Positions 1-8,248 of a stretch of DNA of 64,000 bases are shown piece after piece (within the stretch, counting starts at the first letter, position 1; each line of letters begins with the position of its first letter). The position numbers were made by a program, and so were the translations under genes. Below the pieces are notes generated by a model that did no database searches, was not told where the DNA came from, and saw only the letters and a list, made by a program, of their open reading frames with translations. The DNA is from Blastomussa wellsi (lineage: Eukaryota; Cnidaria; Anthozoa; Scleractinia; Plerogyridae): NCBI GenBank assembly GCA_947652115.1, contig OX393569.1:10550336-10614335 (forward strand), given 5' to 3'.

Positions 1-110
1 TAAAACAAAAATATTGGGCAAATATATTGTACTTGTTTTAATGGGATTTTATTTCTGTATTTTTAAATAATTCTCTTCACCGTGGGGATCAGTCTACCGT
101 TTTTGCATAC
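1..110 (+). repeat. Penelope-type terminal sequence, left arm of an inverted pair
   Basis: From about base 20 to 110 this matches, as an inverted repeat with few mismatches, the sequence at 4375-4462; both end in the motif ggatcagtctaccg followed by a T run and gcat. The 4375-4462 copy is joined to a Penelope GIY-YIG coding remnant, and a related terminus lies near 50100-50190, so I assign the sequence to a Penelope-like element end. The copy may continue left of the window. Confidence 0.6.
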
Positions 111-616
111 TACAATTTTCCCCGGAAATTTTCGGGTACACCAGGACACAGCCTACTTGTTCCACGACTCATTCGAATGCTTGCCTCTGATTGGCCTGCC
201 TGTTGCTGAAACTAATGAGAAGCAGAATATAGGAGGATAGACTTGCTCCTAGTCGCTCGAATCAAAATGGCGAAGGAGACCGCTAGATAAGGGGGGTGCG
301 CACCGCCTATATGGGGAAAAGTGTTAAAGGGACCAGTTTCATGTGATTGTACTCATCAAAAGAAACTTATTTGGGTTTTTTTACCAGCCACGCCTTTTTA
401 ATTTCCATTTTCGAGCATTTTCGCCAACAACTGTGGCTCTTTAACCAAATAATATTTCACTTTCAAACTTACTCAACTTATGTTTCATGAATTACTCCGT
501 GCAATGAACCTAAAACGATGACCATTACTTTTTTATAATGCTTTCTACAGCCTGCATTTTTAGACTACTCGATTTTTCATCACATCAAATAAACAACAAC
601 CTCGTTTTTGGAGTAA

Positions 617-658
617 TGACGTCACAACTTAAAACCTCGATCGGATGCGGTATAAAAA
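617..658 (+). promoter_or_regulatory. Candidate promoter: CRE-like site plus TATA box
   Basis: A perfect CRE palindrome TGACGTCA (617-624) lies 26 bases upstream of a TATA-like tataaaaa (651-658) on the plus strand, inside the virus-like segment. No convincing long plus-strand ORF follows, so the pairing may be chance. Confidence 0.25.
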
Positions 659-1179
659 TCCTTGGGGAGGGTGAGTAAAGACAAGTCAAATCAAAGTGAA
701 GAAAAGTATAATCTCAACATTGTCCTAATGTTTACACCACGAGACGTGTGTGGGATCCGAGCGATCCTGCACCCGGCCGACTTACGTTTTGTGTTTCAAA
801 CGAGTGCGTAATTAGACAAACACATTTTTTACTTTTAAAACATGTTCTTGGTGTTGTGTGAATAGGGGGATACCCCCTCTTTACCTTGGAGGTAAAGAGC
901 ACGAGTCGCGAATTTATACCTTCCGTCATACAGCGTTGTGTGGAAGGGGGGATACCCCCAACCCCTCTCCTTCCTTGGGGGTGAAGCAAACTAGCTGAGC
1001 GTGTTACTATTATTTGTTATTATTGGTAAGGCCACTGATCACCTGCTAAGAATCATCGCATCGATGGAGAGCAAGTATTTGGAAAATAAAATAAGAGAGG
1101 CAGTTTCTCTTGAAATAATGTCGGTAACGTATTTCGACAACCACATTTTTCTAAGTTTTAAACATATTCTTGGTGTGTA

Positions 1180-1512
1180 ATGGCTTCAATGAGCTCATTG
1201 TTTGTTCAATCCGTGGACCTTGAAAGGATTATCGAAGGAAAGACGAGTAATCTATTAAACAAGGGAATCATTCTTATTGGTGCTTCACAGGGTGCAGACT
1301 CTGATGTGTTAACAGGTGGATCGGTTGTCACTTCTGGGGAAGACGCCGAATTAGTCTCAGGTTCTGATTTTCTGAGGTTGAGTTTCTGTCGCCTTTAGTC
1401 GGCGTTTCTCTTGATAATGGCAGCTATAGTACTTCTCATGATCCGCCTTAATTTTCTGATACCGCTTTTTGACGGAGATTCTTCTTTCCTCTTTACGACT
1501 CAATTTCTCCAT
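1180..1512 (-). pseudogene. Basic/PEST-like coding remnant in the virus-like segment
   Basis: On the minus strand an ATG at 1512 opens a 51-codon frame ending at 1357. It is strongly Lys/Arg-rich (for example KEERR and QEKRR). After a one-base frame change the reading continues toward 1180 as a Ser/Thr/Pro/Glu-rich stretch without stops. The plus-strand ORF over the same bases has no recognisable content, and I regard it as a shadow. Function is unknown; the basic then acidic layout would suit a nucleic-acid-binding virion or scaffold protein, but that is speculation. It lies in the same orientation as the DPW protein and the ATPase. Confidence 0.3.
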
Positions 1513-1635
1513 CCGTACAGTACGAGGTTAAATTACAAATGACACGAATTTTATTTATACAGCTCATTTATATCTAAGGAGATGGTAAGAGTTCTACATG
1601 GTTTATCGTTATCTTCTCTAATGAAAATCAGTAAT

Positions 1636-2068
1636 TCAGGTCATGGAGGTGTCCCCCTCGTCCTCTCTTTCTTCTTCCTCGTCATCATCATCCAACTGGT
1701 CAGGGAGTGACTTCTTTTCTATGACTCTGTTTATCCGAAATTTCCTTTTTTTTCCACAGCTGACTCGGCCGCTTCGTCAAAATCCATGCCGTCTTCGTCA
1801 ATAAAACGATGAAGCGTGTTCATGACTTTGCGAGCAGGAGCCTTCTTCTACTTAGAGGTAATATTACGTTGAAAGAAGCTTTCTCGGTATAACCTTGGCT
1901 TTAACCCATATCCAGATACCGTTTGACTTGTTTCATGTAGGCTCCTTCTACGTCTTCCCCAACAATTTTACGCCGTGAATCCCAAGGATCAAAGTCTTCT
2001 TCCTCCTCTTCGGAGCTACTACTATTCTCCTTCTCGTCTTCTTGTTCCTCCTCGGGCTCCTCTTCGGG
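1636..2068 (-). pseudogene. Acidic protein remnant with DPW motif, virus-like
   Basis: One minus-strand frame runs from 2068 downward. It starts with a Glu-rich stretch (SSSSEEEEEDFDPWD) and has a conserved-looking middle (AYMKQVKRYLDMG), then a second block with MNTLHRF, DEDGMDFDEAAESAVEK and an Asp/Glu-rich tail. It is interrupted by an in-frame TAA (1901-1903), a TAG (1848-1850) and a one-base frameshift at the A8 run (1746-1753 on the minus strand), so it is dead. I recall proteins of this design, acidic with a DPW motif and a DMDFEEA-type block, accompanying packaging ATPases in cnidarian virus-like elements, but their function is not known to me. It lies about 1.3 kb downstream of the ATPase in the same orientation. 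Confidence 0.4.
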
Positions 2069-2129
2069 TCAACCTTCACCCAAGTCAGCGTGCTTCAAAT
2101 GAGCCAAGTGGATTTAAGCGTTGATTTAT

Positions 2130-2600
2130 ATACTTCAAAACTCTTCTCTGATTCTTCGATAACAGTGCGTAAAACCTTCATGCGTCAAGAGGTGAATAAG
2201 CACACGAAATCCAGGTACCCAAACAGTCGTTCCGTCACTTTTTTGCCCCCGCAGGGTTTTGGCCCAGACGGCCAAAACCCGAGGAGGCACCATAGAAGCC
2301 CCCGCGTATAGAGAGGAATATTTCGCCGTACCAGAAAAAATCTCGATTTGTGAGAACACGCTTCGCAAAGGATTGCCCAAAAGTACGCAAAGGATTGCCA
2401 AAACTTTGCTGGGGGTCAAATAAACAGTTTGAATGAACAAGCGAAGGATTTGTGAATTTCTGCATTGGCAAGTTCAAAGGTAAGGTTGTGCGTATAGTTT
2501 TCTTCTTAATTTTCCGAAAATCGTATTTAAGTTCATTCGCTCTAGAGTCAAAATTGTAGAAACTGGCATTGTTCATCGAGGTCTTTGAAGAAACTCGCAA
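2130..2600 (-). pseudogene. Unassigned coding remnant
   Basis: Two overlapping minus-strand frames (2235-2600 and 2135-2440) stay open for 100-120 codons, with sensible composition and aromatic/glycine-rich blocks (RDFFWYGEIF, MVPPRVLAVW). The repeated phrase at 2345-2400 (aaaggattgcc twice, about 25 bases apart) suggests a small internal duplication that shifted the frame. I do not recognise a family. Position and orientation, between the ATPase and the DPW protein, fit a third gene of the same element. Confidence 0.2.
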
Positions 2601-3361
2601 AAATTTACATATTTGCTCATCGATGTCTTTGACCGAAAGACACAGTCACACTTAGATTTGTAAGATGAAGGTCAGAAAAAGAAAGAAATTTTTTTAAGGT
2701 CAGATAGGGAAACTCTTAAAAGTTTGTAAAAATCGGTGAAAAGTCAGAAAATTATATTTTCTGTCGGTAAAATGATCCATTTGTGTGACGTCTGGAACAA
2801 TACGGTTTTGATCAGTGGTTTTCGGTAGTTAGTACCATTTTGTACAATAAATAGTATAATTTCAAGGCTATTTTTATTCAACACATTAATGTTCAATGTA
2901 CAATAAATTTTCCAATAAGATTTCTGTTTTTATATGAATATTTACATCACTTTCATAAATGACAAGGTTGAAATTTTTAAGAAATATTTACAAATAAGCC
3001 TTAAAACTCTTCCACTTCAAGAAAAGATATATTTTATAATGTTCATGTTCAGATTAAAATTATATTAAAAATAACATTTTTAAGTGTATGACAAATAGAT
3101 ACATATATCGTTATTGTTTGATTAAATTTTTAAAAATGTCCTGGTGTCTGTTTTTACTACATCAACTCCCTAGGTAAGACTACTTTCAACAAATCTGTCA
3201 GTTTGTGCTCTCTACATTTATTTAAAATAACCTAGCCTCCCAGATAACAAACAAGGGTTTGGAAGCATAAACGGTTTTCCCTGTACAAAACCTCACTTCA
3301 CAAGATATTCTACGCACCATAATATAAAAAAAATCGGGGGCAGCTCTAGTGAGAACTATTA
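2601..3361. other. AT-rich spacer inside the virus-like segment
   Basis: Very AT-rich DNA with runs of T and A and no open frame worth calling, except that the last 140 bases, downstream of the ATPase stop, stay open on the minus strand in another frame. I see no repeat pair or RNA gene. Confidence 0.5.
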
Positions 3362-3859
3362 CTAGTGATAGACTGTGATAATGTCTGACCAGTAGGTGGG
3401 AAACGCTTGAAGCAGTATGTTCTTCATGCCTAATTGATCTCGTGGATTCTTGAAGGCCACGATGCAATGCGCGTTCCTCGAAATGCTCTTGGCGTATTTT
3501 CCTGGTGGAAACATGTCCTGGCACAAATACATCACGGTGATATTTTTGTAATGCGAATGTTTGGTGAACAGATGCAGTAGCTCTTTATCATCACTTCCCT
3601 CTGTCATGAGATCTTCTAACACGAATAATCCACCTTTCGGAAACCACTTTTGTAAATGGGTGGTAGTAGGAATTCCTTCGTGTATATCTTCTTGTTGCAT
3701 GTCCTCGAAACCATCTTGCCAGGCCCCATAACAATAATGGATTTTCTGGGGCGGATTTTGAAACAACTCTTCCGAGTGATCTAACAGTAACGACTCGGTA
3801 AAGCAAGTCTTTCCGCAACCCGACGGACCAACCACCAGAATGCTGGAGGGTGTCTTGAA
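3362..3859 (-). pseudogene. FtsK/A32-type DNA-packaging ATPase remnant
   Basis: The open frame of 166 codons contains a Walker A motif VVGPSGCGKT, a Walker B-type LFVLEDLM about 70 residues later, and the family landmark CIVAFKNPRDQ near the C-terminus. This is the order seen in A32-like/FtsK-HerA packaging ATPases of Polintons, adintoviruses and large DNA viruses, which pump DNA into capsids. There is no ATG: the frame is closed by a TAG at 3860-3862 just upstream of the P-loop, while residues that look like its natural N-terminal continuation lie in another frame at 3864-4030. A frameshift has therefore probably separated the N-terminus, and the gene is a remnant. It could instead come from another DNA virus with an A32-like ATPase. 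Confidence 0.65.
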
Positions 3860-4071
3860 CTAGGTATCCCATTGATTCTTGCCTCAGCAGGAAATGCATC
3901 CTTTTGTTGTTTTTCAAATCGCCTTTGACAACTGTATGTCTCGCAACGAACTCTACTGTCTGCACTAGAAAAAAAGTCTTTGACAGTATTTCCACCGAAG
4001 GGACATGTCTGTTATCTTTCCTTGTTCGACTCAAAATGAACTAAACCGATTCAAACATTATATTTATACTG

Positions 4072-4262
4072 GTGTTAGTGGCGGTGGTCGTGGTCGCTGT
4101 GGTCGCGATGGTGTTGTTGGCATCTGTGGTGGTGACGGTGGTGGTGGTGGTGGCGGTGGCGGTGGTGGTGTTGGTGTCTGTGGTGGAATCTGTGGTGGAA
4201 TCTGTGGTGGTGGCGGTGGTGGTAGTCGCGGCAGTGGTGGTGGTGGTGGTTGTGGTTGTAGT
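4072..4262 (+). repeat. GGT/GGC-rich simple tract
   Basis: About 190 bases of near-perfect GGT/GGC/TGT triplets on the plus strand; the minus strand reads as long proline runs (PPPPPP, QIPPQIPPQ). The many GG-GG runs could form G-quadruplexes. It may be a degenerated proline-rich coding stretch or an expanded microsatellite; the long ORFs across it are composition artefacts. Confidence 0.8.
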
Positions 4263-4374
4263 GTTCTTGCAGAGGAAACGGCTACTTTAAATTTAAACCT
4301 TAAATTTGCAATGCCCACTACTCAGTGTCAATCAACCACGTTTCTAAGTCACAGCCAGGCCTCCGGACTTATGC

Positions 4375-4790
4375 AAAAAACGGTAGACTGATCCCCACGG
4401 CGAAGAGAAGAAATTAAAACAGAAATGAAATCACATAAAAAACAAGTACAATATATTTGGCCGATATTTCGGTTTGAAAAACAAACCTTCTACTGGGCTT
4501 AAAGAAAATGAATGCAAAAAATACAAAATGACCGTTACATATAAGAGCTTTGAAATATAAAATAAGAAGCTATGATAGGTTAAAAAGAGTATAATTTTGT
4601 TCATCGCGTCTATTAATACCAAGCGGCTCAAGTGTCATTGCCTTGTTTATGAGATGTGCCTCACGTGCTTTTCGTACGGAGTCACGGTTGTTGTGAATGA
4701 GTTCCAAGGGAGTTAAAAGAAGATGGTCAATGGAGTGGCCAGGTTGGTTGTTCTCCGGACTTATAGCTGGCACTAGAATCTAAGCATTCG
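4375..4790 (-). pseudogene. Penelope-like element 3' end: GIY-YIG C-terminus plus terminal repeat
   Basis: On the minus strand, 4570-4773 encodes the end of a Penelope endonuclease domain: LLLTPLELIHNNRDSV, then RKAREAHLINKA and LEPLGINRRDE, which matches the conserved tail that closes GIY-YIG domains in these retroelements. The GIY-YIG catalytic start is missing. The UTR then runs through the palindrome ccgatatttcgg (4461-4472) into the terminal sequence that recurs inverted at 1-110. It is a truncated, inactive copy. Confidence 0.7.
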
Positions 4791-4943
4791 GGTTTTTCGT
4801 TGATTCGTCTGTTCCAGATTAAAACATGGGATTTACGCACTGTTATCAAAGAATAAGAGAAGATTTTTGCTGTTAAGAAAATATAGCGGCTTTTAAAGCT
4901 TCTATTGAAACACTTCCTTCTTTTAAACGTTTCTAAAGTGAAC

Positions 4944-5340
4944 AAAGGCGGGATACAAAAACCCTCAACTTGTTGTGAAACGTTGGTTCATTGCAAGTTT
5001 TGGGTCGACGTTTCGCGTTTTTCACCTTGCATGATCAACCTGCGCGCAACAAAAACATTTGTTGCAAGTTGAAGAAAGTTGTTGCGAATAGTAGAGCGTG
5101 GGTCTACTTTGTTGCTCGTTTTTCATCAAACTCACAACTTGTCACAGATCCACACAAAGCAAATCAACAAATCAGCGCGCTGCATTTCTTCAACCCGCAA
5201 CAAATGTTTTGTTGCGCGACAAGTTGATCAGGCAAGGTGAAAAACGCGAAACATCGACCCAAAACTTGCAACGAAACACTTCTTTCGAAACTTGTTTCGC
5301 GACAAGTTGAGGGTTTTTGTATCTCGTATTTCGCCGCCTT
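4944..5340. mobile_element. Foldback MITE with ~165-bp arms
   Basis: The left arm (aaggcgggatacaaaaaccc and onward through tgcaagttttgggtcgacg) returns inverted in the right arm, which ends near 5340 (gagggtttttgtatctcg). The arms also share the block for cgcgtttttcaccttgc. Short ORFs over it are palindrome artefacts. No coding capacity. Confidence 0.75.
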
Positions 5341-5707
5341 TAGCTGCAGAAACAGTTTGACTTTCAAAGTTTGCCTGAGCATGTATTTGAATGAGAAAAT
5401 GCGTAGAAAGATCCAGAAAACTTCGCAAATCTGACGCGTACGGCGAGCTTGGCCATATGCGTCAAACACAGCGAGAGCTCTTTTTCATCGCCGTTAACAG
5501 CTGGTTGAGAATTTGAATTTATTAGCAAAACACGAGTGTCGACTTCTTTTCTTCCCCCACGCCATCTCAATACCGTGGTACTGGTGTTTCCCTGTATAGG
5601 AAAGTAGTTCATGACTTAGGTGTAACGAGTAAGTGAGCTTTCCATCCACTTAAATTGCCGAGCATACGAAGTGGCATCATGTGTCAGATTTCCGACACAT
5701 TTGACGC

Positions 5708-5891
5708 AAGCCAAATAGGCCATTTCCGAGTTCCCTTGAGCCTCCATTTCAAAGCGAGTCTAAGTGCGAAAGTTTTGTGATGGTAATTAGTTTTGCTTTC
5801 CATATGAACGGAAACTCATTTTCATTACGTTGCACTTAGACTCGCTTTGAAATAGAGGCTCAAGCGAACTCGGAAATGGCCTATTGGCTTT
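5708..5891. mobile_element. Palindromic MITE with ~60-bp TIRs
   Basis: The left end aagccaaataggccatttcc, running on through gagcctccatttcaaagcg, matches the right end in inverted orientation, leaving a loop of about 70 bases. The design is that of a common cnidarian MITE whose ends read ggccatttccgagttc. Non-coding. Confidence 0.8.
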
Positions 5892-6111
5892 TGTAAACCA
5901 AATGTTCTCTCCGGAGGGTTGAGAAGATCTGGGTACGAGATTAAGAGGGCTTCTACTGAAACCTGGAACGGTGGAACGCCGGAACGTCAGACCACGAGAA
6001 ATTATGACGTCAAGATATGCGTGCGCGGTCCGTTTTTCCTCGCTGTTACTCAGGCTAGTCCCTAGGCGTCCTCCTCAATTTGGGCGAACGCGAGGTTCAC
6101 AGGAAGGCCTG

Positions 6112-6480
6112 GGAACGCATGTGCCGGCCAGGGAACATTCTCGTCCCCATAGCCCTTTTCGTTTCTCGTAGCCGGCAGGGTCTTGGCACGAAAACGGAAG
6201 GGCTCTGGGGACATACGATTTTCAAAAAAATTCGAAGTTTCTTTATTGGCTGTTGAGAACAAAGAAATCTTAAACGGAAGTGAAAATGTTCGCCGGCCGC
6301 CTTATTATAACACACAACACGTAGAACCATCAATGCTATATACATGAAGTCCGGAAGTCCTAGAATCTCGGACTTGAAATCGTATGTCTCCAGAGCCCTT
6401 CGATTTTCGTGCCAAGGCCCTGCCGGCTAAGAGAAACGAAAAAGCCTATGGGGACGAGAATGGCCAGGGAACGCCTCCTG
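6112..6480. mobile_element. Foldback repeat with ~110-bp imperfect arms
   Basis: The 6118-6235 arm (ccggccagggaacattctcg, cgtttctcgtagccggcagg, gggctctggggacatacg) reappears inverted at 6372-6478. Arms are about 85-90 percent alike by eye. Open frames over it are shadows. Confidence 0.7.
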
Positions 6481-7045
6481 TCCTCCTCGGAAAACCAACG
6501 ATTCCATGCTTCCTGTAAGACAACTCAATCTGTTCATGGTTAGAAAGCTCCCTTTAAGTGCTCTCCGTCCGCCTCCTGGGCAAAATTAACCGGTCTGTTA
6601 AAAACGCAGTCTGCGGACTTAGAGTAAAGTGCAGACTGCAGACCAGGGGTAAAATTCAGGCTGATCCAGGGTGAAGCAACGAAATACTACTGAAATCACT
6701 AAATATTGCAGTGCCCATCATCAAAGAAATGGCAACAACGTTTTGAAGAGCGATCGTGAAGTTGAACCGGTCTGATGATTATAGGGAGGGGGGGGGGGGG
6801 TGCAAACTCGCAGGCTATCGTGCGTGTGGAAGCCAAAAGGGCTAAGGACGAGAATGTGACCCACCCGGAAGTTAAATGTCACGTTTTTGGACGGCACAAG
6901 CACGATAGAGGTTTCTGCCATGTACACTTTGCATTGCTTAACGACCGCAACAAAACACCAAAAACAAGATACAAAACACAAAGCTTTTATTTTCAGTGAA
7001 TCATAAATAAGTGGCGGGACACCAAACTGGCTATGTCGGCTTCGT
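6481..7045. other. Intergenic stretch with a G14 run
   Basis: No gene seen. It contains a pure G run at about 6787-6801. The ORFs at 6721-6999 on both strands have no recognisable content. Confidence 0.4.
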
Positions 7046-7632
7046 ATAGAGCGTTTTCACGTGACGTCATCAAATTCTAAAATCCAAAACCAAAGAGCCA
7101 CCAAACTTTTATACTCATCAGGCATAAGAGGTGCTAAATTTATATCTGTGTACAACTTTTCAGCTCAACAGTGTCCTTCGTTTGGAAACCAGCGCAATTT
7201 GAATTTCAGCGTTATGGCGGTGAGTGACATTCAGTTACGATCGTGTATGTCGAAAAACACAAACTTATCTCGCGAGATTCAGCCATTTGAGAAGTTGAAG
7301 TGTTAGGAAAAGTGTTTATACTAATATTTGTTTGTTCAGAACAGGTAACCAGTCGCCTAAATAACCAAAGTAAACTCCACATGTTTACACTATTTCCGGC
7401 CGCCGTGTTGGTGTTCCACTGAGGAACACCAATATGACGGCTCCATGCTACGCTCTGTAAATTTGTGCGAAACATTTCGACGAATATCTGAAGTTTGGAA
7501 TAACGCTCACCCCTGAAACTTGGAGAAGTGTTTTCTTTATTTATCTTCTGTAACATCGTAGTTTCTTGACTCTGTCCACTGAATGGTTTTCAATTTATTT
7601 TTTTTTTGGTCACGTGAGTGAAAACACTCTAT
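7046..7632. mobile_element. MITE sharing TIRs with the 14474-15958 THAP element
   Basis: The left end atagagcgttttcacgtgac and right end gtgagtgaaaacactctat are inverted copies. They differ by a few bases from the ends of the THAP/SWIM element inside the SWAP70 intron (atagatcgttttcacgtgac ... gtgagtgaaaacgatctat). No transposase remnant is visible, so this 587-bp copy looks like a non-autonomous relative. Its right part contains the first AATAAA downstream of the SWAP70 stop codon (minus strand, about 7599-7594). Confidence 0.75.
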
Positions 7633-7801
7633 TTGTAAGCCGTCAGTGTCATCTGGTTTACAAACACAGAATACTTTACATTGAACTCTACGTCTCACAA
7701 AAATCTTAAAAAATTAATGTCTATGTTCAGATATAAAAACAAAGTTAAATTTGTGTCGGCATACTTGATAGATTTTAAAACTGATTACCAAACTAGCATT
7801 A

Positions 7802-8248
7802 CTAGGTGCTTTCAGTTCCACCATGCCCAGCACCTTCCACCTCTAAGCGAGTTTTCTTCTCTTCATCTGAAGGTCTATGTATGTCATTGAGATCAGTGGG
7901 TAAAACGTTTGACTCGCTCCCTCCTACACAGCCAGAAGATTCATCTTGAAACACCCTTTGATCATCTTTAGCCTCATTCTCCTCAGACTGAATTCTGTTT
8001 GACGGCTCCTTAGTCAAGGCATCAAAGTAAAATGCTCCCAATCCTCTATGTGACACGAAAGACGGTACATGAGGACCAATAGTTCGAGCCAATCCAGCAG
8101 CGGTCTTTATTTCTCTTGCTTTCTTTTTCGCCTCCTCCGCTGCCCTCTTGGAAGCTTCTTCTGCTGTTGCAAGTTTATCCTGAGCCTCTTTCATGGCTTG
8201 TTCAGCAGCAAGTTTCTCCTTGTCTAGTTGCTCAAGCCTTTTACATCC
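7802..8248 (-). CDS. SWAP70: SWAP70-like exon 6 (C-terminus and stop)
   Basis: Acceptor CTTCTTAG precedes 8248 and the stop TAG is at 7802-7804, giving 148 codons. The coil ends with [16 protein letters not shown], followed by the family-conserved tail ([21 protein letters not shown]), then a poorly conserved acidic end. No polyadenylation signal lies in the first 160 bases downstream. Confidence 0.86.
   Translation of the reverse strand, partial: GCKRLEQLDKEKLAAEQAMKEAQDKLATAEEASKRAAEEAKKKAREIKTAAGLARTIGPHVPSFVSHRGLGAFYFDALTKEPSNRIQSEENEAKDDQRVFQDESSGCVGGSESNVLPTDLNDIHRPSDEEKKTRLEVEGAGHGGTEST

Larger units (their letters stand above)
111..4374 (-). mobile_element. Decayed Polinton/adintovirus-like segment
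   Basis: This 4.26-kb stretch lies between two inward-facing Penelope-type termini and carries coding remnants mostly on the minus strand: a packaging-type ATPase (3362-3859), an acidic protein with a DPW motif (1636-2068), a basic peptide (1357-1512) and a proline-coding CCA tract. FtsK/A32-type ATPases next to capsid-associated genes are the hallmark of Polintons and adintovirus-like elements of animals. I found no polymerase B, integrase, protease or capsid gene that I could recognise, so this is at best a partial, inactivated copy. Assignment to a virus-like element rests on the ATPase and on recollection of similar cnidarian gene sets, not on a search. Confidence 0.5.

Noticed and set aside
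4005..4391. Glycine/valine/proline-rich ORFs on both strands
   Set aside because: All come from the GGT/CCA tract, which is open in several frames on composition alone.
5164..5469. 101-codon minus-strand ORF
   Set aside because: It spans the arm of a foldback MITE; the same bases give equal ORFs on the other strand.
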